From: CALBPI01 sp038524795
GTDB taxonomy: Bacteria > Pseudomonadota > Gammaproteobacteria > Steroidobacterales > Woeseiaceae
DNA length: 64,000 bases
Direction: 5' to 3'
NCBI GenBank assembly: GCA_038524795.1
Contig: JBCBIJ010000005.1
Coordinates: 62,001-126,000, forward strand
Positions 50,823 to 58,376 of this stretch are shown here, in pieces (positions within the stretch are counted from its first letter, which is position 1; every line of letters begins with the position of its first letter). The notes below the pieces were generated by a model, which was given only the letters and a program-made list of their open reading frames with translations, searched no databases and had not been told where the DNA came from. The position numbers and the translations under genes are program-made.

Positions 50823-51827
50823 CTACGTGCTGCGTCGAAAGCGTCGCACTGCAGTGGGCAAATTGTCGTCTTCGGTGATCGCAATTGCGGTCTCAAAGGC
50901 CTCGTTTGCAGCCTTAGTGTCGCCGCGCTTGGTCAACAACTGGCCCAGCCGGAAATGCGCCCAGTCGACACCGGGCAAGTTCGCGTCATCCGCGGGACGC
51001 GTCGCAATGAAACGTTCCATGGCGGCGATGCCGTCATCGACACGTGACTCGCTAAATACCGCGGTCCGAGCGACCTGGTAGAGCGCGCCCAGTTCGCTTG
51101 CGACATCGCCCGATTCGGCGCCGAGTTCGGCGGCGCGCGCGAAGGCGACATGTGCGTCTGCGTAGTTCTCGTCACCCTGATGTGCGAATCCGAGTTGCAG
51201 CCAGCCGCGCGGATCGTCGGGCAGTCGCTTCGTGAGTTCGGCCAGCGTCGCCTGGGCTTCGTCCCCGCGATTGGTTTGGCGGTAGATGGTTGCCAGCAAC
51301 AGGTGGCCCTCAACGGGCGCGAATCCGCTGAGCTTCTTGGCCAGCGCCAGCGCTTCATCCTTGTCGCCGCCCATGAAGCCCGGTGCCTGCAACAGGTACT
51401 GGGCCATGGCCTCGTGCGCGCCGACATGTCTCGGGTCGAGCTCAAGCGCGCGCTGCAAAGCGCGTCGCGACTTTTTGGCGTAACCCGCTGCCCGGAACAT
51501 GCTCACATTGCCCGCCAGCGTGCCGGCGGCGGAGCCGTACCAGTACTGCGCCTCGGCGTCGTCGGGCAGTGCCTTAACAGCAACCTTGAAATGGTCGAAC
51601 GCCGCATCGAACCGGCCGGTCTCAAAGGCAACACGGCCTAGCAACAGTGTCTTCTGCGGATCATCGGCGCGCTTTAGCTCGGCTGTGAGCAGCGTTTCGG
51701 CCTGTTCGTAGTTGCCTGCCTCGAAGGCGTCGGTGCCTGGGCTCGCGTGCAGTAGCCCTGCGGAAAGCAGCAAAACGAAACCAACGGTGATGTTGCGCAT
51801 GATGCGGTCGAGGGGTTCAGTATTCAT
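50823..51827 (-). CDS. Secreted or periplasmic tetratricopeptide-repeat protein
   Basis: The 334-residue product starts at ATG 51827 with AAGGAG 5 bases upstream; the longer open frame to 51917 is inside the preceding gene. It has a Sec signal (FVLLLSAGLLHASP) and about seven TPR units visible as repeated A-x-x-Y/G-x-A helices (AFEAGNYEQAETLLTAEL, RFDAAFDHFKVAVKAL, EAQYWYGSAAGTLAG, RALQRALELDPRHVGA, GDEAQATLAELTKRL, DAHVAFARAAEL). It probably scaffolds an envelope process; no partner is clear. Its start overlaps the stop of the upstream membrane-protein gene by 4 bases. Confidence 0.85.
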   Translation of the reverse strand: MNTEPLDRIMRNITVGFVLLLSAGLLHASPGTDAFEAGNYEQAETLLTAELKRADDPQKTLLLGRVAFETGRFDAAFDHFKVAVKALPDDAEAQYWYGSAAGTLAGNVSMFRAAGYAKKSRRALQRALELDPRHVGAHEAMAQYLLQAPGFMGGDKDEALALAKKLSGFAPVEGHLLLATIYRQTNRGDEAQATLAELTKRLPDDPRGWLQLGFAHQGDENYADAHVAFARAAELGAESGDVASELGALYQVARTAVFSESRVDDGIAAMERFIATRPADDANLPGVDWAHFRLGQLLTKRGDTKAANEAFETAIAITEDDNLPTAVRRFRRST

Positions 51828-52561
51828 GCGGGGCTCCTTTCGGGGTACTGGCGCTTCATGCGCGCGACGATGATGGTGCCGACGATGGCAGGCAGGATCC
51901 AGGGGATGACTTGCCACTGGCCGCTCAGCAACGACGAGAGAAACTCGCGGCCGCCAAACGCGAACAGGGCGGTGTAGGCACCGATGCCGGTACCGATGAG
52001 ACCATTGAAGTGGGCGATGAGTGCCTCACGCGGCGTGAGTTTTCGCTGCCAGCTTTCGCGCAGCATGCCAATGCTGCCCGAGATCGAAAGCGCCGCGAAC
52101 ACCATGAGCAGAATCTCTTCATTCAGAAACCCGATGATGCCGACCGTCACGCCGAGGATGCCCAGCGAGATAATCAGAGCGCGGTGTCCCGGGCGGTTCA
52201 GCACGCGCTCGCCGCGTCGCTCACGGAGCGCAAGCAGGCCGTGGCGCAGAGCGCTGAGCACGAGTATCCCCAGCATAAGCAGGAAGAGTGCAAACATTCG
52301 GTTGCCCTCGGCGACTGCAAATGCGCGACTCATTTCCAGATTCCGGTCGGGAAAGCGCACGCCGACGGGGTCCAGCAAGACGGCTGTCGACATCACGATG
52401 GCCGTTGCGGAGACGGCGTACATGGTCCAGCTGTAGATGCGTCCGGCTTTGACGTGGAGCGGGCCGCCTTTTCGCGCGAATATAGGCAGCCAGAACACGA
52501 AGATCGCGACGGTGCCGATGGCGATGTGTGCGGCGAGCAGTGCGGCGTGAAGCGTGTGCAT
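51824..52561 (-). CDS. DUF2306-like integral membrane protein
   Basis: The 245-residue product starts at ATG 52561 (GGGAGG about 7 bases upstream). It has around six or seven membrane helices, with an early HVKAGRIYSWTMYAVSATAIV stretch reminiscent of DUF2306-like membrane proteins and a central RPGHRALIISLGILGV. Function is unknown. It heads a two-gene unit with the TPR protein and diverges from the histidine-kinase gene. Confidence 0.72.
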   Translation of the reverse strand: MHTLHAALLAAHIAIGTVAIFVFWLPIFARKGGPLHVKAGRIYSWTMYAVSATAIVMSTAVLLDPVGVRFPDRNLEMSRAFAVAEGNRMFALFLLMLGILVLSALRHGLLALRERRGERVLNRPGHRALIISLGILGVTVGIIGFLNEEILLMVFAALSISGSIGMLRESWQRKLTPREALIAHFNGLIGTGIGAYTALFAFGGREFLSSLLSGQWQVIPWILPAIVGTIIVARMKRQYPERSPA

Positions 52562-52626
52562 GTCGGGTCCTCCCAGTGACGGCACCAGATTAGTGGCTCA
52601 GCGGACCGTGCGAACGTGCCGGGGGT

Positions 52627-52647
52627 CATGACTTCAAACCATGACTT
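52627..52647. repeat. Direct repeat upstream of the histidine kinase
   Basis: CATGACTT occurs at 52627-52634 and again at 52640-52647, a 13-base period, in the gap between divergent genes. It could be a tandem operator for an autoregulated response regulator, but two copies of 8 bases can also arise by chance. Confidence 0.25.
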
Positions 52648-52682
52648 TTGGCCTATGGCGGGATTCTGGCGCCGCGCGCAGA

Positions 52683-53825
52683 ATGGCTGACATGAAGGGA
52701 AACCGCATTACCAAGAATCTGCAGTTTTCTGCGGGCGTACTGACCTGGTTTGTTGTGGCGGCGATTACGCTCAAGGCGCTGCTCGAAAGCGGCGGCCGAG
52801 GTGTGTTCAGCGGGACGCTCGAGCCCTATCTGGCGCTCGTCATCCTCAACCTGGCCGCCATGCTGAGCGTCGATGCAGAGCGCTTCAGTCTGCGCGTGCG
52901 TTGGCTTGCGCACATGGTGCAGGGCTTGACCGCGTTCACGATGGGCATGCTGCTGCCCTTCGAGTGGCTGCAGATTTTCACAATTATCTGGCTCGCCATG
53001 GCGACGGGCTTTTACTCGCAGCGCGTGTGCTTCGGCCTGCTCGCGCTGGTGATGACGACCTGGTACCTGATCTACAGCCTGCACTGGTACGACCCCGATC
53101 CGATCCTGCCTGTAGCACTATTCGGCACGTTTCACATGTTCGCCTTGCTCATGTCGCGAACGGCGACGGCCGCGGAGGAAGCGCGCGTCAAAACGCAGGA
53201 TCTGTATCGAGAGCTTGTCGCGACGCAACACTTACTTTCCGAGGCCTCGCGCCAGAGTGAGCGCACAAGAATTGCGCGCGATCTTCACGACCTTGTCGGC
53301 CACCATTTAACGGCGCTCTCGATCAATTTGCAGATTGCAGAGCGACAGACTGAGGGCGAGGCACAGGAGCGCGTGGCGCAGAGCCGCGCGTTGGCCAGGT
53401 TGCTGTTATCTGACGTGCGCGAAGCGGTCAGTACGCTGCGCGAACAGAGTGCGCTTGATTTCCGACGCGCCTTGCAGCTCATGGTCGATGAGGTGCCGCG
53501 GCTCGATGTCCGTCTCGAGATCGATGAGGATGTCGAAATCGACGACGTCGACGTCGCAGACACGATCATCCGGTGCGTGCAGGAAGCCATCACGAATACG
53601 CTGCGCCATTCGGGTGCCGCGAAGAGCTGGGTTCGCGTTTGGCGTGAAGGCGAGGCCGTCCGAGTCAGTGTTCGCGACGATGGCTACGCACCCGCGACCA
53701 TTGATGAGGGCAATGGCTTCGTGGGCATGCGCGAACGCCTCGAGCGTGTGGGTGGCTCTCTGACGCGCGAACGCGTCGGCAACGCGCTAAGCTTAAACGT
53801 CGAGATTCCGCTGCCGGGACACTGA
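52683..53825 (+). CDS. Sensor histidine kinase (HisKA_3, NarL/DesK type)
   Basis: ATG 52683 (MADMKGNRIT) is preferred; ATG 52641 adds 14 residues with no ribosome site. The 380-residue product has an N-terminal sensor of about five or six membrane helices with no periplasmic domain, as in DesK. A coiled linker precedes the HisKA_3 box TRIARDLHDLVGHHLTALS with phospho-His202. The HATPase region has CVQEAITNTLRHSGA (N box), VRDDGYAP (G1-like) and NGFVGMRERLERVGG. It is coupled to the response regulator 2 bases downstream. Confidence 0.9.
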   Translation: MADMKGNRITKNLQFSAGVLTWFVVAAITLKALLESGGRGVFSGTLEPYLALVILNLAAMLSVDAERFSLRVRWLAHMVQGLTAFTMGMLLPFEWLQIFTIIWLAMATGFYSQRVCFGLLALVMTTWYLIYSLHWYDPDPILPVALFGTFHMFALLMSRTATAAEEARVKTQDLYRELVATQHLLSEASRQSERTRIARDLHDLVGHHLTALSINLQIAERQTEGEAQERVAQSRALARLLLSDVREAVSTLREQSALDFRRALQLMVDEVPRLDVRLEIDEDVEIDDVDVADTIIRCVQEAITNTLRHSGAAKSWVRVWREGEAVRVSVRDDGYAPATIDEGNGFVGMRERLERVGGSLTRERVGNALSLNVEIPLPGH

Positions 53826-53827
53826 TC

Positions 53828-54472
53828 TTGCCCATTTCCGTCGCCCTGATCGACGACCAGAACCTCGTTCGCCAGGGCATCCGCGGCCTGCTCGAGCTCT
53901 CCGATCGCGTTGCCGTTGTGGCCGAGGCCGATGATGGCGCCGAGGCTGTGGCGCTCGTGGAACGTGCGTCGCCCGATGTCATCCTTATGGACATGCGCAT
54001 GCCGCGCATGAATGGCGCCGATGCCATTCGGTCGCTGCGCGACGCGGGGCACGAGGTGCCTGTGATTGTGCTCACGACCTTCGATGATCATGAGCAGGTG
54101 CTCGAGAGCATCCGCGCAGGCGCGCGTGGCTACTTGCTCAAAGATGTCTCGCTCGACGACCTCATCCGGGCCATCGAGTCCGTGCACAGCGGCGAGACAA
54201 TGATCCAGCCGGCGATTACAGAGACACTGCTCAAGGGGCTCGGCGGCCAGCAGCGCGATTTCGATGCCGCGAGCATGCCCGAGCCATTGACGCCCCGCGA
54301 AACCGAGGTCGTGCGGCTCATGGCGGGCGGCTACAGCAACAAGGAAATCTCGACGGCGCTTTCCAAGTCCGAGGGCACGATCAAGAACCATGTCTCGAGC
54401 GTGCTGGCCAAGCTTGGCGTGCGAGATCGCACGCGTGCCGTGCTTAAGGCGATTGAGCTCGGGTTGATCTGA
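53828..54472 (+). CDS. NarL/LuxR-family response regulator
   Basis: The 214-residue product starts with TTG 53828; MPISVALIDDQ is a natural receiver start. The receiver has acidic pocket D9/D10, phospho-Asp55 in VILMDMRMPRMNG, Thr in VIVLTTFDD and Lys in GYLLKDVS. The C-terminal HTH (about 148-214) has LTPRETEVVRLMAGG and KSEGTIKNHVSSVLAKLGV. It should regulate genes in response to the adjacent membrane-sensing kinase, possibly including the divergent 51824-52561 gene. Confidence 0.93.
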   Translation: MPISVALIDDQNLVRQGIRGLLELSDRVAVVAEADDGAEAVALVERASPDVILMDMRMPRMNGADAIRSLRDAGHEVPVIVLTTFDDHEQVLESIRAGARGYLLKDVSLDDLIRAIESVHSGETMIQPAITETLLKGLGGQQRDFDAASMPEPLTPRETEVVRLMAGGYSNKEISTALSKSEGTIKNHVSSVLAKLGVRDRTRAVLKAIELGLI

Positions 54473-54473
54473 G

Positions 54474-55418
54474 GTGAGGGTCGACCCCGTGCAGATTGAG
54501 GACGCGGCGCTTGCGCTCTCGCGCGGCGAGCTTGTCGGCATGCCGACCGAGACTGTCTACGGGCTTGCAGCCAATGCCGCCAATCCCGAGGCCGTGGCGC
54601 GTGTGTTCGCGGCGAAAGGGCGGCCGCAATTTAATCCGCTGATTTCGCACGTCGCCGACCTCGACATGGCGCTGCGCGAGGGCGTACTCGACGGTCGGGC
54701 TTTGGCACTGGCCGAGGCATTTTGGCCTGGACCGTTGACGCTGGTCGTGCCCACTGCTGAAACGGGTCGGTCTTCCGATTTGGCGCGTGCGGGCCTCGCA
54801 ACGATTGGCTTGCGCGTGCCGCGCCATCCGATCGCGCAGGCCTTGCTGCACGCGCACGGCGGTCCGGTGTCGGCGCCGTCGGCGAATCCGTCGGGCAAGC
54901 TGAGCCCGACTGCGGCAGAGGATGTCCGTGCCGCGCTGGGTGACTCTGTTTCGGTCGTGCTCGATGGTGGTGCCAGCGAGGCGGGTATCGAGTCGACGAT
55001 TATTGGCGTGATCCCCGATGAGCCCGTGCGCCTGTTGCGGCCTGGGGCGATTTCGCGCGATGACATCGTGGCGCTGGTGGGGCCGCTGATGACGCCGCGC
55101 CCCGACAAGATCACGGCGCCCGGGCAGTTAACCTCGCACTACGCGCCGCGTGCGGCGGTCCGGCTCAATGCGAAAGAAGCCCGAGCTGGCGAAGTGCTGT
55201 TGGGCTTCGGTCCTGGTGCGCCATCAGCCGCCGCCAACCTCTCGGAACGCGGTGACACTGTGGAAGCGGCGGCTAACCTGTACCGGCAGCTTCGCGAGCT
55301 CGATGCGCAGGGCGCGGACGGCATCGCTGTCATGCCGGTCCCTGAAACAGGGCTCGGTGAGGCGATCAATGACCGCTTGAACCGAGCGGCCGCCGCGCGG
55401 GATGATGGCGACTCGTGA
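54474..55418 (+). CDS. Threonylcarbamoyl-AMP synthase (Sua5/YrdC type)
   Basis: The 314-residue enzyme makes threonylcarbamoyl-AMP from threonine, bicarbonate and ATP for the t6A37 tRNA modification. The YrdC fold is marked by GMPTETVYGLAANA, AKGRPQFNPLISHV (the K-x-R-x-x-x-NP signature), VSAPSANPSGKLSP and SGIESTIIG-like GIESTIIG. After GQLTSHYAPRA, residues about 215-310 form the Sua5 C-terminal domain, so this is Sua5 rather than the short TsaC. GTG 54474 follows the response-regulator stop by one base. Confidence 0.92.
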   Translation: MRVDPVQIEDAALALSRGELVGMPTETVYGLAANAANPEAVARVFAAKGRPQFNPLISHVADLDMALREGVLDGRALALAEAFWPGPLTLVVPTAETGRSSDLARAGLATIGLRVPRHPIAQALLHAHGGPVSAPSANPSGKLSPTAAEDVRAALGDSVSVVLDGGASEAGIESTIIGVIPDEPVRLLRPGAISRDDIVALVGPLMTPRPDKITAPGQLTSHYAPRAAVRLNAKEARAGEVLLGFGPGAPSAAANLSERGDTVEAAANLYRQLRELDAQGADGIAVMPVPETGLGEAINDRLNRAAAARDDGDS

Positions 55419-55469
55419 GATCTCACGGACTCGTCTAAGCGACTGCAGTCCATCGCAAGGGAGCAGGCC

Positions 55470-55835
55470 ATGTCGGATCATCCAGAATCACTAAACCACA
55501 TGCTCGCCGCCTGGAACGAGCGAGACCAGGACCAGATTCGTGGTCACTTGGAACGCGCGTTGTCCCCCGACGTTCGGTTTGTCGATCCTTCCATCGACCT
55601 GACGGGCATCGATGCCTTTGAGGCAAATGTCAGAAAGGTCCAGGCACAGGTGCCCGGCGCAGACTACTTACGTGTCAGTCCTGTTGATTCGCAGAACAGA
55701 TTTCATCGCTATCACTGGGCGATTCGACACGACGGCAAAACGGTGCTCGAAGGTTTTGACGTGACTCAAACCGATGACGACGGTCGCGTTACGCTGGTGA
55801 TTGGGTTCTTTGGTCCGCTTGAGCGGGATTCGTAG
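55470..55835 (+). CDS. SnoaL-like (NTF2-fold) small protein
   Basis: This 121-residue protein has a strong ribosome site (AAGGGAG, 8-base spacing). The N-terminal helix HMLAAWNERDQDQIRGHLE, the DVRFVDPSI strand and the late YHWAIRHDGKTVLEGFDV strand match the SnoaL-like/NTF2 superfamily. The function is unknown: such proteins can be isomerases, hydratases or ligand-binding domains. It lies alone, 51 bases after the Sua5 gene, and converges with the leucine operon. Confidence 0.8.
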   Translation: MSDHPESLNHMLAAWNERDQDQIRGHLERALSPDVRFVDPSIDLTGIDAFEANVRKVQAQVPGADYLRVSPVDSQNRFHRYHWAIRHDGKTVLEGFDVTQTDDDGRVTLVIGFFGPLERDS

Positions 55836-55873
55836 CGAGAGCCAGAACTCGGTGTCCTGATTTGCGATATCCG

Positions 55874-56743
55874 TTAGCGGTCTTGCGACGCTCGCTGGAG
55901 CAGACGATGCGCAAGTGCCAGATGCGGTCGATCAAGCATGCGGCCGTCAAGCTGCACGGCACCGGCATTGGGATGTGATTCGAACGCCGCCACCACGCGG
56001 CGCGCGTGCGCCAGCTCCTCCGCTGACGGTGTGAACGCGTCATTGATGACCGGCACCTGGGCCGGGTGAATCGCCATCATGCCGTCAAAGCCATCGCGCC
56101 TCGCTTCGCCCGCGACAGTTGCGAGCCCATCGAGATCGCGAAAATCGGCGTGCAAGGTGTCGATGGCGAGTACGCTGCAGGCGCGGGCTGCAACGAGTAC
56201 CAAGCTTCGTGCGAGTTGGTAAGTCGCAATCCAGCTACCCGCTTCATCGTGATGGGTGCTCGCGCCCAACGCTGCTGAAAGATCCTCGCCACCCCAGGTC
56301 AATGCTGCGACGCGCTGAGGTAGGGCCGTAACCGTCGGAAGCGCCAATAGCATCTGTGGTGTTTCCGTCACCAGCGCGATGATGCGCGTGCTGCCCGGCG
56401 CGATGCCGTGCTTGTGCTCGAGCACCGAGATCGTCGCATCGAGCGTTGCGATGTCGGCCACGGAGCGCACTTTGGGTTGCATGACAAACGCTGGCGCAGC
56501 AGGCATCACGGCGCCCAGGTCGTGTGTCCAGTCGCTCGTGTCAACAGGATTGATGCGCACGCCACGCTGAGGCGTGCTGGGTGCCGTCAGCGCCGTCGCG
56601 ACCAATGCGCGCGCGGCCTCGCGCCGATCGGGCAATACGGCGTCCTCGAGGTCGAAGATCACAAGGTCGGCATCGCTGTCGGCGACCTTGACGAGTTTGC
56701 GCTCGCTGTCGCCGGGCACGAACAGCAGGCTTCTCAGATTCAC
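55874..56743 (-). CDS. CitE-like CoA-ester lyase (HpcH/HpaI family)
   Basis: The 289-residue TIM-barrel enzyme has the CitE N-terminus RSLLFVPGDSERKL, the magnesium and acidic site VIFDLEDAVLPDRREAAR (about 30-47), RGVRINPVDT, and the later WGGEDLSAALGA. Family members cleave beta-hydroxyacyl-CoA such as malyl-CoA or citramalyl-CoA. Here it lies last in the leucine operon, so cleavage of a 3-hydroxy-3-methylglutaryl-CoA-type intermediate to acetoacetate and acetyl-CoA is an attractive role (inference), replacing HMG-CoA lyase, which is absent. It overlaps the MaoC gene by 4 bases. Confidence 0.85.
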   Translation of the reverse strand: MNLRSLLFVPGDSERKLVKVADSDADLVIFDLEDAVLPDRREAARALVATALTAPSTPQRGVRINPVDTSDWTHDLGAVMPAAPAFVMQPKVRSVADIATLDATISVLEHKHGIAPGSTRIIALVTETPQMLLALPTVTALPQRVAALTWGGEDLSAALGASTHHDEAGSWIATYQLARSLVLVAARACSVLAIDTLHADFRDLDGLATVAGEARRDGFDGMMAIHPAQVPVINDAFTPSAEELAHARRVVAAFESHPNAGAVQLDGRMLDRPHLALAHRLLQRASQDR

Positions 56744-57201
56744 GCGCCGCCTTCCGGTCGCTTCTGCAGCAATGCCGTGCGTTCGATGGTGCAGACCACT
56801 TCATCGTGCTGGTTGTAGACGCGGTGCATGAAGGTGACGATGCCGGCGTTCGGGCGTGACTTGCTTTCGCGACTAGCGGTCACTTCAGTTTCGATGCGCA
56901 AGGTGTCGTTGATGAATACGGGTTTCGGAAACCGCATCTCGCCGTAACCGAGGTTCGCCACCAGCGTGCCGAGCGTCGTGTCCTCGACGCTAACACCCGT
57001 TGCGAGCGAGACCGTCAGGAGGCTGTTGACGAGCCGTTGGCCAAACTCCGTTTTCTTGGCGTACTCAGCGTCGAGGTGCAGCGGCTGCGGGTTGTGCGTA
57101 ATGGCACAGAACAGCACGTTGTCCGATTCGGTGATCGTCCTCGTCAAACGATGTTTGATGAGGTGACCGACGCTGGCGTCTTCGTAGTAAAGCCCGGGCA
57201 T
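56740..57201 (-). CDS. MaoC-type enoyl-CoA hydratase
   Basis: The 153-residue single hot-dog protein has VLFCAITHNPQPLHLDAEYA (the Asp/His hydratase motif region about 29-48) and QRLVNSLLTVSLATG, as in R-specific enoyl-CoA hydratases and mesaconyl-CoA hydratases. The operon context suggests hydration of 3-methylglutaconyl-CoA, replacing the crotonase LiuC, which is not present (inference). It lies 11 bases after the acyl-CoA dehydrogenase gene and overlaps the CitE-like gene by 4 bases. Confidence 0.87.
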   Translation of the reverse strand: MPGLYYEDASVGHLIKHRLTRTITESDNVLFCAITHNPQPLHLDAEYAKKTEFGQRLVNSLLTVSLATGVSVEDTTLGTLVANLGYGEMRFPKPVFINDTLRIETEVTASRESKSRPNAGIVTFMHRVYNQHDEVVCTIERTALLQKRPEGGA

Positions 57202-57212
57202 TGGGCGCTCCT

Positions 57213-58364
57213 TCAGGCCGAGGCCGCGAACAGCTCGCGTCCGACGAGCATACGCCGAATCTCCGAGGTGCCGGCGCCGATCTCGTAGAGTTTGGCGTCA
57301 CGCAGCAGGCGACCTGTAGGGTAGTCGTTGATGTAGCCGTTGCCGCCCAGCGCCTGGATGGCCTCGAGCGCGACCTGCGTGGCGCGCTCGGACGTGTACA
57401 GGATCACGGCGGCGCAGTCCGCGCGGCTGGTTCGGCCTGCATCGCAGGCGCGCACGACGGCGTAGAGGTAAGCCCGCGAGGCATTGAGCGCGGCATACAT
57501 GTCCGCGATCTTGCCCTGCATGAGTTGGAATTCGCCGATGGCTTGGCCGAACTGCTTGCGCTCGTGCACGTAGGGCAGGACGACGTCCATGGCAGCTTGC
57601 ATGATGCCGACGGGGCCAGCCGCCAGAATCGCGCGCTCGTAGTCGAGACCCGACATGAGAACCTGGACACCGCCGTCGCGCTTGCCAAGGATGTTCTCGG
57701 CGGGTACGCGGCAGTCTTCAAACACGAGTTCGCAAGTGTTCGAGCCGCGCATGCCCAGCTTGTCGAGTTTCTGCGCCTGCGTGAAGCCAGGTGTGCCGCG
57801 CTCCACGATAAACGCCGTGATGCCGCGCGAGCCCCCGTCAGGCTTCGTCTTGGCGTAGATGACGTAGGTGTGCGCATCGGGGCCGTTCGTAATCCACATC
57901 TTGTTGCCGTTGAGCACGAAATGCTCGCCGTCCTCGTCGGCGCGCAGGCTCATGCCGACGACGTCCGACCCTGAGCCCGTTTCCGACATCGCCAGCGCGC
58001 CGATTTGCTCACCCGTGCAGAGGCCGGGCAGGTACTTCTGCTTTTGCGCCTCGGTACCGTTGCGAAAGATCTGGTTTGCGCAGAGATTTGAGTGTGCGCC
58101 GTAGGACAAACCGACCGATGCCGAGGCACGCGTGATTTCTTCGAGCGCGATGGCGTGGGCCAGGTAACCGAGCCCCGTGCCCCCGTAGTCCTCGCCGATC
58201 GTGATGCCGAGCAAACCCATATCACCGAGTTTGCGCCAGAGGTCCGCGGGGAATTCGTTGTCGCGGTCGATGTCGGCCGCACGCGGTGCGATTTCGTCAT
58301 CGGCGAATTGGCGCACGGTTTCGCGCAGCAGGTCCAGTTCTTCGCCCAGGTTGAAGTCGAGCAT
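57213..58364 (-). CDS. liuA: Isovaleryl-CoA dehydrogenase
   Basis: This 383-residue FAD acyl-CoA dehydrogenase converts isovaleryl-CoA to 3-methylcrotonyl-CoA. Family features are YGGTGLGYLAHAIALEE, ALAMSETGSGSDVVGM, and GLDYERAILAAGP, where the Glu occupies the position of the isovaleryl-CoA dehydrogenase-specific catalytic base (unlike short-chain dehydrogenases, which use a C-terminal Glu). ERKQFGQAIGEFQLMQGKIADMY and the C-terminal NGYINDYPTGRLLRDAKL are typical. Position between the carboxylase and MaoC genes fits leucine degradation. Confidence 0.93.
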   Translation of the reverse strand: MLDFNLGEELDLLRETVRQFADDEIAPRAADIDRDNEFPADLWRKLGDMGLLGITIGEDYGGTGLGYLAHAIALEEITRASASVGLSYGAHSNLCANQIFRNGTEAQKQKYLPGLCTGEQIGALAMSETGSGSDVVGMSLRADEDGEHFVLNGNKMWITNGPDAHTYVIYAKTKPDGGSRGITAFIVERGTPGFTQAQKLDKLGMRGSNTCELVFEDCRVPAENILGKRDGGVQVLMSGLDYERAILAAGPVGIMQAAMDVVLPYVHERKQFGQAIGEFQLMQGKIADMYAALNASRAYLYAVVRACDAGRTSRADCAAVILYTSERATQVALEAIQALGGNGYINDYPTGRLLRDAKLYEIGAGTSEIRRMLVGRELFAASA

Positions 58365-58376
58365 GTCGTGTCCGGT

